64,000 nt of DNA from Erythrophleum ivorense (GCA_026724425.1 JAIUCV010000008.1:28438477-28502476); one strand, 5' to 3'. Positions 1-13,531 are shown, numbered from the stretch's first letter. Notes: generated by a model not told the origin, from the sequence alone. Numbers and translations are program-made.

Positions 1-375
1 GCCAACTCTTATGCATTGGGCTGCTGAAATTCCATTGGGCTAGACTTAGTTTTAAGAACTCCATTGTTTGGGTCTGCACAAGGTTCATTGGGTCATTCTT
101 AAGAGCTTGTGCAAGTTGGGCCTTGGGTCTCTAGCTTATTAAATCAAATTGGGCCTGCACCTACTTATTGGGCTTCCATTAGCCTCTTATCATGATCTCT
201 TACATTAATTTAAACCTAGATAAAATTTCTATCCCAATTACATCTCAAACCCATATTAATAAATTTTATCTCTCTAAGATCTCCATTCACTTAACTTGCC
301 TAATTATCCTATATTAATTATTCGTAATTAATATAATCCATAATTAACACCTTAATTAATTTTTGGGGTGTTACA
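1..375 (-). mobile_element. Family A gypsy LTR, 5'-sense end only (truncated by window)
   Basis: The stretch ends in GGGGTGTTACA and closely follows the last 375 bases of the complete LTR at 29329-32332, with the same repeated GGGCC/GGGCTT-type phrases and the same ending. Sense orientation is taken from the pol-linked LTR at 13546-15907, which starts TGTAACA, so this copy is on the minus strand. The rest lies outside the window, so solo or full-length status is unknown. Confidence 0.75.
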
Positions 376-3300
376 CATTCATAATTCCCTTGATAGATTT
401 TCAGGCTTCCCATACTCGATGCTTTCCTTTCATCTTTACTAGTCTTTTTACCTAGCATGGGTTAGTAGACAAGGAAATATGAGATGAGAGTTTGGAAAGA
501 ATCTCAGTAGCAAACTCCACTCTCAAGTGTATACATAAGTCACTCAAGCGTAAGGAGACAAGCATATATAAAACATCCCTCAAAGCATACTAGAGCTGGC
601 ATAAAACATACTTAGTCAATGCCCATGACTTATGAACTATACTAGTATGTGCTCTACGTAAGGAATAGCTATTGTGCTCAATCCCTTTCTAGGCATACTT
701 AGGGAGGAGCTACTATGCTCGACTCCTTTTCTAAACATAATTGATGCTATAAAGCACATTCTTGCCACAAGGGCATATAAGATATAATCATATATGTCAA
801 CTCAAGGATAAAACATGATCATTATAAAGCATATATAACATACATACAAGCATCTAACACTCAAGCAACAAATGTGCATACATAAGAGAAGGAGATGCTA
901 CCTGACAAAGTCAAATCTAATGCCAAGTAACATTAACTTCTCTTCCTCTATTTCAACTCATTCTTTATTCCAAGGCCACTAGAATTGCCTAAATCTTCAA
1001 AATAGTTAATAATATAAATAACAAAAACACTTACTAACTTAATTTATTATTTTTCCTTAAAATTATACTAATACTTTATTTAAGTCCATTACTTCAAAAA
1101 ATCATATCTTGAATTGAGGATCTCCAAATTTAGCAAATTATAGCTTGTTAGAAAGCTCTACTCATGCACTATCTATTATAAAAATTTTAGTTGAAATGCA
1201 TCAAAAACCAAATCTAGTATACGGCAAGAATTTGATGCATGATAGCATTTCTAGACTGATTTTAGAAATTTATAAAATATTCTATAGAGCTCTAAAAATT
1301 ACCATCTTTGACTCAAATTAAATTGCTATATGTCATCAAAATACTTTCCAAGTTTTGGCCTTTAATTAAAGCTCTAAGGCCTTCAAATGTAGACCTACAT
1401 TTTCTTGCTTATTTTTATTCTGTTTTAGGATCTCAAAATACTAAACTTGCACTTCTTTGTGATTTCTTATTATGGACATATTTCTTATCATTTATCTAAC
1501 ATGTCAACTTGGTTCATTACTTCTAATTAGCCATATATCTCAAAATAACTATCTCACTTACCAATTACACATAGTTGGTATAATATGCTTCATTACACAT
1601 CTTTAGGCCATAATATGTAACATGCCTTTTTTATCGTCTAGACTTCATTCTCATAATCTAATTAACATTTTTACACCATAAACAAATCAATAAAATAGCC
1701 CTATGAACATAATTCATTCTTAAACAACACATTGCTCATTTAGAATTATACTAAGGCCAAATCTTTTAAGAATGCAAAATCATGGGAATTTGCCCTCACC
1801 TAATGTAAAACTCATCTTTACAATTCTTATTAAACTTTTAATGACCTTAGAATTGTTAAACCATCATCATGGACCTCATTCCCTACCTCAGCCAAAATGG
1901 CCATACAATGCCCCTTTTTCTTGATGTTTCTTTCAATTTCAAGCCAATATCATGCCACAATCATCTTTTTCACTCTATAACATCATAAATGGCAAAGAAA
2001 ACATAGACATTCCCCCTCTCTTTAGGCTAAAATCATGATGGAATTAAAATGGTATCAAGACTTGAAATTTACCTTATCTTAAAGCTTTCTTGACAAGCAA
2101 TTTTTTGCACTAATTGGTTTACCAAGATGCTAAACTTCTTCCTCAGGATCAGCCCTCAAATTCCTCTTTTCAAGATGAAAATTATATCAAAAGAAAGCTT
2201 ATGAAGAGTAGAGATAATTTTATAATTGGGAGGAAGTCTAAAAATGGCATATACTTATCTAAATCTTGGCTTTTTCCCTTTCTCCTCCGTTTTTGCACGA
2301 ATTGTTTCTCCTTTCCAACTACTATAGGTTGGTGTAAATGAGGGAGGAAGAAGGAATATAATTAATTTATAAAGTAACTTTAAAATGACAATTTTGTCCT
2401 TGCACTTTAATTTCTTCTATTTGAACTCATTTTTCAGTCTTTTCAGAAACTGACAACTCAATATCAAATTTTAAACTCTCTTCTTCATTAAAAGTATTTA
2501 TTTAGAAGTTACAATGACTTTAGTTTAGAATGGTCTTGACAAAAATCTCATCATCGAGAGCCCTAAACTATACACTATCAGGGATTGAATTAAATCAACC
2601 TTATTTAGTTAATCTACTAACTTAATTTCATAATATTATGATAAGGGATATACATTTATCAAATCAATTTTCATGTTTTCGAAATCCATAGTTTTTCTCG
2701 CTTTATGATTAAGTTGACTATTTTACCCTTAAGTCATTTCTCATCTATTCTACCCTTTTAATATTGCTTTTTTGGACCCCTCTGCTCTATACATCATATA
2801 AGTTCCTCCTTTACTCAAAACTAAAAATTCAAGATCTACAATAGCTTAAAACTGCTTAAAACAACTTAATTTACACTTGTGCCATTGGTTATTTCAATTT
2901 GCTTGCAATCAAGGTTTGGACCAATTATATCAACTTTAATTGATTTAGTAACCTTATTTAGTCATATAATAATGAAAAATATATTACTCTCTTAATATAC
3001 TGCTAAATATCTAAGTTCCTAATTTTCCCTTGTTGTACTACGAAAACTCTTTTTGGTCACTCTTGAATTAGATTTCGACCATTTTTTAGTCTTTTTTTCT
3101 CATCTAATTGGGCTTTTACTTCCTCTCATTACTTCTCATAGCCATATCTTAGAGAGTAACTGAGTATAAAAATACTAGATACCACATTTCACCCATAGAT
3201 AAAAATTTCATCCTTGAAATTTGGGAGTAAACTTATAAATTACTAATATACTGCTAAATATCTAAGTTCCTAATTTTCCCTTGTTGTACTACGAAAACTG

Positions 3301-3437
3301 TTTTTGGTCACTCTTGAATTAGATTTCGACCATTTTTTAGTCTTTTTTTCTCATCTAATTGGGCTTTTACTTCCTCTCATTACTTCTCATAGCCATATCT
3401 TAGAGAGTAACTGAGTATAAAAATACTGGATACCACA
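376..3437 (-). mobile_element. Diverged gypsy LTR-like region (family C), sense start near 3437
   Basis: No gene is visible in this stretch. The right edge reads GATACCACA followed by a polypurine-tract-like block (TTTCACCCATAAATAAAA read on plus), laid out like the LTR/PPT junction at 56058-56070. This suggests a minus-strand LTR whose sense start is TGTGGTATCC. The left boundary is not visible. A short direct repeat of about 50 bp lies near 660-740 (CTCAATCCCTTTC / CTCGACTCCTTTTC). It could be two or more decayed pieces rather than one LTR. Confidence 0.45.
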
Positions 3438-3494
3438 TTTCACCCATAAATAAAAATTTCATCCTTGAAATTTGGGAGTAAACTTATAAATTAC
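2993..3494. repeat. Perfectly phased 251-bp tandem duplication over an LTR/PPT junction
   Basis: Bases 2993-3243 are repeated at 3244-3494 with about three differences (for example AACTC/AACTG, CTAGA/CTGGA, CATAGA/CATAAA). Each unit contains the end of the family C LTR (3186 and 3437) followed by the polypurine-like tract. At nearly 99% identity the duplication is much younger than the surrounding decayed sequence. Confidence 0.93.
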
Positions 3495-3895
3495 TTTGGT
3501 CACATCATAAGAGTGGCCCTATATACTTTTCCTCTTTTTATCTCATTTCTTAGGTTACTTTTCTTAAAATAATTTCTTTCTAAACCATGTTTATTAGAGA
3601 ATCTCTATTATCTTTTTGCTTTTGGGTCCTATTTGCTATGACCCTTCTTTGATGTTACTACTCTAAATAGTCTATCTTACTACTATACATTCTTACTATT
3701 GTTCATTTCATAAATCTCTAGCATGTAAGGGATCTAGGTAGCCATTGTATCTTATATAAAGAACATAAATCATCATAAATTTAGGCCAAAATGAGGAGAA
3801 AGAATCATTCTGTACAATGCTAATCAAAAATTACATTTCTCCAAGTTAAGCTTCCTCGTCATAGTGGACTGTCTAATCTCTATGATTAGAGATAC
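3438..3895 (-). mobile_element. Decayed gypsy internal sequence next to the family C LTR
   Basis: After the PPT-like block comes CCTTGAAATTTGGGAG, the counterpart of CTCGAAATTTAGGG found just inside the 3' end of the internal region at 56059. The remainder is stop-rich and no protein domain can be read. It continues at 7513 beyond the inserted family B LTR. Confidence 0.4.
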
Positions 3896-6800
3896 TATCA
3901 CACCATATTATTTCTAGCATCACTTTACTCATTCAAGGGGAATTTCATATGTTATCATGAGAAGTCAAAAAAATCCATTAAAAATATTGAATTTAATTAC
4001 GTTATGTCAGGGTTTAAAAATTCATCTTGTGTCTTAGGGACCCTGTGAACTCACCAACCACATCATCTATTTAATTTCCATCTATACAAGTCATAAATGT
4101 CTCAAAACATCACACAATCCATGGGTCTAGGAGCAAAAACCCTGAAATTAACTCATTCACGTCAGATTCCATGGTGGTAGATTTCTGGGGCAACTTTGAA
4201 AACTTATAACTAAATCTAAAAAAATCAAAATCAAGCAAACCATAGCTTTCTGGAAAGTTATGGATGTTAAATTTACATCAAAAATAATTTTCAGCCATGA
4301 AAATCTCATTTGGACCACATTTAACAATAGAAAAGGCCTAAAGGTTGGGCTGTCCAGAATTACTGATACAACTTACTGATATTAAGGTTGGAAATTCACA
4401 ATTAATTCCACAAAAATCTAATTCATGAAAACTATACCAATTTGGAAAGCTATAAATGTTAGCTAGAGAAAAAAAAATTTTTAGATCAATCCAAGAGATT
4501 TAGACCCCACAAATTGATGGAACAGTGCTGGAGGTCTGACTATGGGCCTAGAACAAAACAGAAATTTTAAAAATCAATATCTCCCCCTCTAGACATCCAA
4601 ATGAGGTACTTCTAGTTGGCATAGGTCACTAGGTAAGTCTAGTTTCTCCTATAAAATTTCATAATAATTAGACTTCATTTTCCCTATGAATGACAGAGAT
4701 CAATTTTTGGACCAAATGAACAATACCAAAGCCAAAACCAGAAAAATTGCGAACTTCAAAAATTCACCAAAAATTTTGTAGATCTCCAAATATTACCCCA
4801 TTAGCTTTTCAAAAATCTCTCAATGAGATTTACATGTATAGCAAATTTCAGACTAAGAAGAGCCCATTTAGATAGTTTGTGCTATAGCTCACCATTATGG
4901 TCAATTTTGCCTCTTATAAGACATCAACTTAGTCTAAATGGCTTCCTCCTGTATTTGGCTCCTCTTGGGCAAGTCTAAAAGCATGAATATAACTTATATG
5001 AACTGCCCAAGTAGTCCCAAACCTCATGCATCTCATTTTGGTCATTTCACATTCAAGAATACCCTAATGCATACATGCCATCAAGTGTCAAGTTCTCTCA
5101 TTTGCATTGATGTTGCGCCACAAATGGTCCATACATCATTCATACATAATATTACATTTGTTTAAGTGTTCACAAACCAAAAGTTATATGTACATGTTCA
5201 CTTTGACATTTGGATACAAGAAAGCTATATAATGATCAAAGGTTGGCCTCTTATGTCCCTTGGCTTACATCTCTTAGTTCTTGAACACCATCTAGATATA
5301 TTAAGATGAAGGAGGGGAGGGGAGTGAGATTCTTAGAATCTTAATAGCTCACACACCCATTCACACACACATTTATGGTATCTACATATCAAAGCACAAG
5401 TATGGAAAGTAAGACAACCATAAAGCATGCAAGGTCACCATTTCCATGCCACCAATTCACACCAAGTTCAAAAACATGCTATAGGGACTTTTGGTTTTGC
5501 CTCACCCCATTTCTAGGACTTTTGGATTTGTCTCACTCTTGGCCTAGGGACTTTTGACTTAGCCTCAGCCATCCAAGAGACTTTTAGCCTTGTCTCACCC
5601 ATGCCATGAGACTTTTAGCATCTCCTCACCTTCATTAAGGGACTTTTAGCATCATCTCACCCTTATGAGCCATTTTTATAATCAATGACATTCAAAACAA
5701 TACATTGGTACAAATGGAATATCAAGACATCAAGTGGCATGTTCTCAAATCACAAAAGTATACACAAGCATACAATGACATATATACAACCAAGAATGCA
5801 AAGAGAATGAGGTAGAGAGCTACCTTAGTATTTATGCAAGCTTTGCTTAGCCTTTTTCCTTCCCTTTTTTGGTCCCACAAGCACACCTAGGTGGATTGGA
5901 ATTTTCTTGGCCTAAACATCATAAATTGTATACAATTATACTCTTAAAACAAGCTAAGACACTACATATACTCTTAAGAACACAATTAGTTCCATAAGTC
6001 ACATAATGGTTCCATAAGTGGCCTATTGAAGCAACCCTTATAATTCAAACTCTAGGCTCCATTGTCTTCTTATTTCTAGGCCTCTTGACCTCATTCAAGG
6101 TCCTTGGAGCCATCATCTACTCACTTATAAAAGCCTAGACATATGTTGTTTCACAAGGCTCTATTATGGATATTGTCTCATCTCCTAATCTAAGGCTTTT
6201 AAATTTCTCCCAAGGGTTCCTCTTACCTTCTCTTACCATATGAAGTCCCAAACCAAGGCTAAAACAAATTAAAATACTTCCTAACCCATTTACCTAGCCT
6301 TGGCTGAAACATGAAGGAGGAAGAGGGTTCATGGAGCTTTTGATTTTTCCTTGGTGGGAGAGCCATTTGAGAGGCTTCCTAGAGGTCTTCGGAGCTTAAT
6401 TAAACACCCACATAGCTTAGGAAATTCATGTATCAAAATAGATTCTCCAAACCCTTCAAGAACCCTACACTTTGCTAACTTTAATTACATTGGTTTTTCT
6501 TGCAAATTCTTGGCATATTTTATTTTCCCATGGTCTAAAATCCTAGTTCCTCTCTTTTTTTCTAGCAAAAAAATCCCTCCCCCATATGGTTTTGTTCTTG
6601 GCCGAAATTGCACAAAAGGGAGAGCAAGGAGAAGAAGCAACAAAAATAGGAAACTACCATGGATTCAAGCTTATTTTCAAGTGCCTTTCTCCTTGGTTTG
6701 CTTCTTCTCAAGAAATTCGAACTACTCCCCTTAAATCTAGACTTAAAATAGAACCAAAGAGCTCAACAAAACCATAGAAAGAAAGCTTGGAAGGAGAGGA

Positions 6801-7512
6801 ACAAGATTGGAAGAAGGAGAAACATGAAATTCTATGAATTTGCCTACCTTTTCTTACTTTCTCTTCTCCTTTTTTCTCCTCCTTGGTGCGCCTAAGAGAG
6901 TTATTCTTTTTTCTATTTTTTGGGCAAAGGGAGTCGACCTAAAGAAGGGAGGAGAAAGGGCTTGCAGTGTGTAGAAGGTTCAAGAAGCAACTTTTTTCAA
7001 AAATTCCAATTTCATCCTTTCATAATGGCAATTTCATTTTAGCTCCTTTTTTAGAACTATCTTTTCCATTATAAAATTTAGTTCCCAATTTAATAAAATG
7101 CCTTTGGAATCACTTAATTTAGTGCTAAAATCTTCTCGAATGAATCTATCAAAGTTTAGGTTCACCGACATTAGAAAACGTATACTGGAGGGGTTTTAAC
7201 TGTCATAGGGCTTCCTATAGTTTTCAGAGCCTCTGAGATCCCTAGAAAACTCAAAATTTCCATTTAAAAAGCCCTCCTGTGAGTTTTTCCAAAAGTTACA
7301 CGTATTTACAAAAATGCCATTACGTTTCGTCAATTTCGTAACAATTTTACTTCACTATCTTAGCTCTATTTTCTTTTTGTCTGAGCTTAAGATTATTATT
7401 TTTAGCACCCTAGGGCACTATCCAAAATTTTTGGGACATTATCTAGCTCATTTTAGGGATTTGCTTTTATACAGCTCATTTCATCATTTTACAAAATTTA
7501 CCGTTCGTTACA
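3896..7512 (-). mobile_element. Solo LTR, gypsy family B (B4), minus orientation
   Basis: The 3617-bp block starts TATCACACC (TGTAACACC expected) and ends CGTTCGTTACA, so the sense start is TGTAACGAACG. Flanks are GATAC (3891-3895) and GATCC (7513-7517), a target-site duplication with one mismatch. Its order of internal landmarks matches the LTRs at 25290-28881, 33150-36939 and 44372-48195 in reverse. No pol sequence is attached on either side as an LTR partner, so unequal recombination to a solo LTR is inferred. Open frames inside it, such as 6351-6734, are not supported as genes. Confidence 0.85.
5482..5668 (-). repeat. About 40-bp imperfect tandem array inside LTR B4
   Basis: Six degenerate units of the type GGGACTTTTGGC...CTCACCC follow one another. 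The same array lies at the same relative place in every family B LTR of the window. Confidence 0.85.
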
Positions 7513-7883
7513 GATCCTGCATTGAATATTTAGTCTTCAATCTTAACTCTGATAGCTTTTTGCTATTATTAGCCTATCTCTTTCTATTTACTCTAAGCCA
7601 TCAAGAGCCCTATTTGTCTATCCCATGTTATCTAAAGGTTCAGTCCACTTTTAAGCTTATAATCACTAGCTCATCTCCATAATAAGATATTCATATCTTT
7701 TCCCATATTAGGCCTTAACTACTAGCTAAATATTGAGATAATAGCTTATTTTATGTGCCTCATAATCTCTCAAGAATATGAAATATCCCAGTTCTTTTTA
7801 TTTATCAATATACATACCCTCACCATGTCTTCTAGGTCTAAATGAGCATTGGTTAATCAATGTATCTATCATTGAAGAGTTAC
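7513..7883 (-). mobile_element. Continuation of decayed gypsy internal sequence
   Basis: This stretch would have been joined to 3895 before the B4 insertion. It is rich in stops in all frames, and its composition resembles the internal region 56059-60710. No domain is readable. Confidence 0.3.
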
Positions 7884-8755
7884 TATAACACCATAATATA
7901 TTAACCTCAACTAGTCACTGCTTAGGCTTGATTCCATATGATTTTTTTTTTTTAAAAGCAAACCGTGACATTTCCATGCTATATATCTGGGCATAAACAC
8001 TTAGATTTTACCCCGTGGGTCCCATGAATCCATTAATCACATACTCTACTCAAACTCCATTTATACAACTCATACATAGCATAAAACAACCCATGAACCA
8101 TAGATATGAAGCCAGAAACCCCAAAATGTAATTTTTCAAAATGGGCCCAAAAGTCAGATTTATGGCTCTAACTTTGGAAAATCGTAACTAATTCTAGAAA
8201 ATTGGGAATCAAGCAAACCATAGTTTTCTAGAAATATCTAAGTGTTAAATTTACATTGAAAATAATTCCCAACCACAATCTCAGCTTTTGGACCATGTTT
8301 GACATCGAGTGGTTTCTATAGCATATCTAGTGCTTTTGAATATGTTTAATTTTCATACATCAAAATATATGATTACATATTCATATATATAATAATATTT
8401 TCTAGACTAATTCCATTATTAAAAGTGATCTCTCTAGGCTTTTTGCTCATCATTCTTTCTTTCTTGAGTCACCTAAACATAGTAGAGATGGGGAAGAGTT
8501 AGATTCAAAGAATCCCAATAGCTAATCCAACATTCAAGCACATATATGATTCACTTAAACACATGGAAACAAGTATGCATATCATACAATGTATAAACAA
8601 TTTTTGGATGTAAATATGTAATATCATGTAATTTGACCATATGAGTTCCATGATATATGTGTGTATAATGATAAGTGAAGAAGTGATTTTGAGTTACATG
8701 GCTTTTGAGGCATGTTGGATTAGTTATACATGCTATGTTTGACATTTAAATTGTG
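7884..8755 (-). mobile_element. Family B LTR fragment (B5), minus orientation
   Basis: It begins TATAACACCATAATATA, close to the sense end of other B copies (TGTAACCCCATATAT at 33150). It follows their order through GAAAATCGTAACTAATTC and on to the AATCCCAATAGCT block near 8510, with material missing around 8350-8420. It breaks off near 8755, where the orientation of the B sequence flips. No gene is supported here; the minus-strand frame at 8551-8745 is chance. Confidence 0.65.
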
Positions 8756-9330
8756 CTTAAATGAAGCATTGGCAGAAAATGACTCAAAATGAATTACTCG
8801 AAACAACAAATGGCATTTTTTCAACCATAATTTATCCCTGAACTAAGAATAGGCCAAATAAATGAATTTTTCATTGAAATTTGGCAGACAATTAGAGCTC
8901 ATCTAGAGATTTCTATAGAGTTAAAGAATGTAATTTTTAGAGCTATGTAAAATATTTTTTAAATTTCTAAAGTTGTATAGATTTTGCAATCTAGTCCTTG
9001 GGACTGTTCATTTGGTCCAAATCTGGTTTTTCACATATTTGAAGCGTCAAACAAGCTTAGTTGCTTATGAAATTTTACAGGTATAAAGTTGACCTCCTTA
9101 TCTTTCTGTAGCCACTAAGTTTGCACAAATCGAAATTGCATAACTCAAATTATGATTTTTCAAATTTTGATATATATTATGCGTCAAAGTTGTGAAATTA
9201 TGTGAATGAAGCAAGACCTCAAATTCGAACTTCTTTTTATGATATTATAAGCATAATAAACTTGTTTGGATTGAATTTGGAAATTTCTATGATGAAAATA
9301 ATTAATTTTGCAAAATTTGAGAAATTAATG
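8756..9330 (+). mobile_element. Family B LTR fragment, plus orientation
   Basis: Sequence such as GGACTGTTCATTTGGTCCA and GAAATTTTACAGG matches the sense strand of the family B 190-bp array near 47040-47250. It is therefore inverted relative to the adjoining fragment at 7884-8755. Ends are approximate. Confidence 0.55.
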
Positions 9331-11309
9331 TTTTAATAATGATAAATTATACTGCCAAAAGTATTAATATGAGAAATTGTTGTTATTAAAGGAATATGGC
9401 ATGATACGTATGTATATTCCTTGATGGTATGACAATTGTGTACTAAGTTATGACTAGACTCAATGGAATACACCGAGCAGTGAGTGTGCTAAATAGGGAG
9501 TTGGAGTTGTAGATAAGCCTTTCTCTCTATTTTTGGCTATTAAGATATTGTATGTGATTGCTAGTATAGGATAGTAATCATTGGTAATCCAATTAGTTCA
9601 TTTGCTTGTGATATTGATGCTTCCAGTATATTTTTTGGTATAAAAATGCATTATATTGATTGATATGTACATATATATAAAATTTACCTTTTGTTACTGA
9701 AATTTTATATCTAAACTCAATTGTGAGCTAACATTTTCAAGGATCAAACCTTTTAATAGTAAGAAAAAGCTAATGAAAGCTTACTGTGATGGTTTAGTGG
9801 TGTATAGCTTGAATGCCTTAAATGGATTTATATAATAGAGCTGCTAGTATTGCTTAATATGTTTTATAGTTACTACATTGCATCATGTATTGCCAAGTAT
9901 AAGAATTGATTATGTAATTTAAGTCATCATGAAATTAGACCTTGTGATTGTATTTGATCGATTCGTAATAAATAAATTAGAATTATGTGATCATTAAGCA
10001 TTTAGCACTGTAAAATTTATATTTAAACTATTGGTATAAGAGGTTTGGATGTTTGGACCAATTTAAATACATACTTTTCACTTGCTCAAGGTATTTAGGA
10101 GAATTTAGGAGGCATATTTTGGATTTTTAGTTGTCACTTGGAGGTTTTAAAAGTAACTCTTTGATTTTTGCTGTCATTATGGTCATATTGCTGTCATGGG
10201 ATGATTTTTACTTGTAATTGCTTAATTATAATTTTCTATAGGTGTATGATGGGTTATATTATCGAAAGATAGATTTTGGATATTATACTTGCATTTGATG
10301 TTAGATTGACTACTGTCAAATAAAGAATTTTACTGTCATATAGGGCCTATTTAGTAAGGGAGGAAAGGGGGAGGGAAAAAGAAATGGCAAGGGAAAGTTG
10401 GGTAAAATCTCAATTTCACCCCTATAATTATTATTAAATCATTATTTAATACTTTGCAATAATAATTATTCAATAATTAAAAGCAAGGATATTATAAGAA
10501 TTTTCTATTTATAAAATCACATTTTTCCTTTCCATTTCCATACCCAACTTTCTACGCACCAAACGAGTCCTCTATAAAGTGTAAAGTGGATGTCAATGTT
10601 TGACCAATTGTGGTTCTAGGTTTGGCTATGATTTTAAAAGCCTTGAAAATGTGCTATTATTGCCTTGGTTATGTGGAAGGTGAAATGTTTCACCCCCTTT
10701 GTGTTGTCATAGCAGATTTTACTCGCATGAATCATTACTGGGTAATTTTAGGGGTGTTGCATAGTCATATTTTTAATTTAAGGTTATGTTGAAGCTTTGA
10801 GGATGTGGATATGCTTAATTTGTCAATTGGAACTTGCTTAAGGTCGTTAGATGAATTTAGATTAGGTATTATCGATTTTAGGTTGTCACTTGAAGCTATT
10901 CCCTACCATTTGTTATCATAGAGGAGTTCTTATACTGTCATAATTGAAGTTAAAATGATTAGATTAGCTTTTAATTCCTTAAGCTAGGTAAGATAATTGG
11001 ATAGAGATTAGAGGAATGTAAACCCTTTAAAAGCCTTGCCTTTTAGCCATTAAAAGGTTTTAGGATTGATTTTGAGGTAGCAACAACTTGTTGGTTTGCT
11101 CATTTAAGTGTTTGGGGACAATTGGTATTTAAGTCACAGCCAAAATGAGCTAATAGTGTTCTAGAAGAAAATTTGCCCTTGGTGCAAAAATTTTAGCCAT
11201 GGTGCAAAAGTTATTTAGTAGTTAATTTGGTCATGGCGTAAATAAGAGACATCTTAGAATAGTACTTTAGGTTTTGAGAGAGAAGCAACTTTTTGCCAAA
11301 CTTAGCCAT
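9331..11309 (+). mobile_element. Diverged family A LTR fragment carrying a MITE
   Basis: Phrases such as GATTGCTAGTATAGGATAG and the block around 11150-11230 (CCCTTGGTGCAAAAATTT, CCATGGTGCAAAAG) parallel the family A LTR at 50659-52960 in the same order (GATTACTAGTATGAGATAG; CCATAGTGCAGG). It runs into a truncated pol fragment without PBS, gag or protease, so a deletion joins LTR to pol. No gene is seen. Confidence 0.45.
10343..10570. mobile_element. MITE-like element, hAT-type termini
   Basis: The left end GGGCCTATTTAGT and the right end ACCAAACGAGTCC are imperfect inverted repeats of the GGNCTNTTTGGT type common in plant MITEs. The interior is AT-rich and non-coding. The same interior is recognisable at 24859-25064, so this is a small family. 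No clean 8-bp target duplication can be read. Confidence 0.6.
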
Positions 11310-13531
11310 TTAAGTTTTAACTTAAAGAGATTAGATTCTTAGGACATGTTATCTCCATAAAGGAATAGTAATGGATCCTAGTAAGACTAAAGTAATGATG
11401 AGTTAGGAAAGGCTTAAGTTAGTAATTGAGTATAGGAGTTTCATAAGATTAGTTAGGTATTACTGTGGGTTCATTAAGGAGTTTTCCCAATTATTCATAC
11501 CTTGACTAGATTGACTAAGAAAGATATACCTTTTGAATAGGATAGTCAATGTGAGTAGTTTTTTCAAGAGCTAAAGGTTAGATTAACTTCTACCCTAGTA
11601 TTGATCTTTTCTAACCCACAAGAGACTTTTGCAATGTATAGTGATGCATCTAAGAAAGATTTAAAGTGTGTGCAAATGTAGCAAGGAATGTCATAGTTAG
11701 CCTATTCCTTTAAACATCTCAGACCACATGAAGAAAACTATTTTACCTATAATATAGAGTTAGCTACCATAGTTTTAGCCTTGAAAAATTGGAGATATTA
11801 CTTCTATAGGACATCATTTGAGATCTTTAATGATCACCAGAGTCTTAAGTATTTATTTGACCAAAAAGAGTTAAATATGAAACAAATAAGGTAAGTAGAA
11901 TCCTTTAAAAATTATAATTTTGTTCTTAAATATCATCTAGGAAAAGCCAATATTATAGCCAATGTCTTGAGTAGGAAATCAATTTATATGGCCATGATGA
12001 TGAGTAGAGAGCAACAATTGATAGTAGACTTGAAAGATTTGAACCTATGTATCTCTGTTAATCTAGGAATTCTCTAGTTGAGTTAATTGAGGATTCAAAG
12101 TAATTTTAGAGACTAGATCAGAAGTGCACATGTTCAAGATGAATTTTTCAAGGAAGTGAAGGAATAGATTCCTTTAGGTAAATTTTAGGAGTCTAGTATC
12201 ACAGAGGATAATGTGATTTTTTTACCAAGATAGGTTGTGTGTTCCAAAGAGTGATGACCTAAGGGATATAGTTTTAGATGAAGACCATACGATTAGATAT
12301 ACCATTTAGCTAGGTACTACCAAGATGTATTAAGATCTTAAGAAAACCTTTTGGTAGCCTAGTATAAAATTAGATGTAGCCAAATATGTGTCTAAGCGTT
12401 TGACTTGTCAACAAGTTAAGATAGAACATTAGAAACTAGCCACAATGTTACAACCTTTGTCAAATGTTTGAGTGGAAATGGGATGACATCTCAATGGATT
12501 TTGTGATGGACTTACCTAGGACATTTTTTAGGTTTTCATGCCATATAGATAGTTATAGATAAACTGATTAAGTTTGCCCATTTTTTACTAATTAATACTA
12601 CTTATCCTTTAGACAAGTTAGCTCGGGTTAGGTTGTAAAGTGACATGGGGTACCTAGTAGTATCAGACCCTAGATTTACCTTTAGATTTTGGAAATCACT
12701 TCAAGGAGCTCTAGAAACTAGATTAAGCTTTAGTGCAACTTATCATTATCAATACAATGGAGAGACTAAAGGAACTATTTAGACTTTGGAAGATATGCTA
12801 AGGGCATGTGTATTAGATCTTAAAGGGAACTAAGATGTCTATCTATAATTAGATGGGTTTACTTACAATAGTAGTTACCATTATAGTATTCAAATGGCAT
12901 AATTTAAGGCCTTTTATGGGAGTAAGTGTAGGTTTCCACTTTGCTGGGTTGAGTTAAGGAAGAGAAGTCTGCTAGGTCCAAATATTGTAGATCTTACCTC
13001 TAGATAGTTAGAACTTATCAGAAAGAGGTTATTTACTACCCAAAATAGGCAAACAAGTACAGCTAATAAAAGAAAGACACCCCTAGAATTTGAGGTTGAT
13101 GGTCATGTGTTCCTTAGAGCCTTTCTAGTCATAGGTCAGTCATTAAAGTTCAAAAAGCTCAATCTTCAATATATATGTCAATTTCAAATCCTTGATTGAG
13201 TTAGGCCAATTACCTATTACATTGCTTTGCCACCACATCTTTCTTAAATTCATAATATCTTTCATGTATCTTAACTAAAAAAGTATCACCTGATCCTTCA
13301 CATGTCATTGAATTTAAGTCAGTGCACTTGTAAGATGATGTCTTTTATGGTTGAATAGGAGAGAGTTGTTAACTATCAAATTAAGCAACTCAGAAACAAG
13401 AGTATACCATTAGTCAAGATGGTTTGGAAGGACTATCCCTAGAAGAGGTGACTTAAGAGATTGAAAAAGACATAAGGAAGTCATATCCAGACTTATTGAG
13501 GTAATCTAAATTTTAAGGACAAAATTTTTAA
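11310..13531 (+). pseudogene. Ty3/gypsy chromovirus pol remnant (RT end, RNase H, integrase, chromodomain)
   Basis: This is the 3' two thirds of a chromovirus polyprotein, broken by many stops and small indels. It starts in the RT thumb (RFLGHVIS, about 11330), then RT connection (IEYRSFIRLVRYYCGFIKEF), RNase H (TFAMYSDASKKDLKC around 11630; LKYLFDQKELNMKQ around 11850; KYHLGKANIIANVLSRKS around 11930), and the integrase zinc-binding and core region (about 12120-12950). It ends with a chromodomain-like tail (NYQIKQLRNKSIPLVK, about 13370). The RT catalytic part, protease and gag are missing. Several stops sit where the family has Trp (TGG to TAG) or Gln (CAG to TAG), as expected from cytosine deamination. 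It is followed by a PPT and a family A LTR, which fixes the orientation of that family. Confidence 0.9.

Noticed and set aside
6351..6734. 127-codon open frame
   Set aside because: It lies inside LTR B4 and is antisense to it; the frame is not kept in sister LTR B3.
7314..7682. 122-codon open frame
   Set aside because: It crosses the boundary of LTR B4 at 7512 into unrelated decayed sequence, so it cannot be an old gene.
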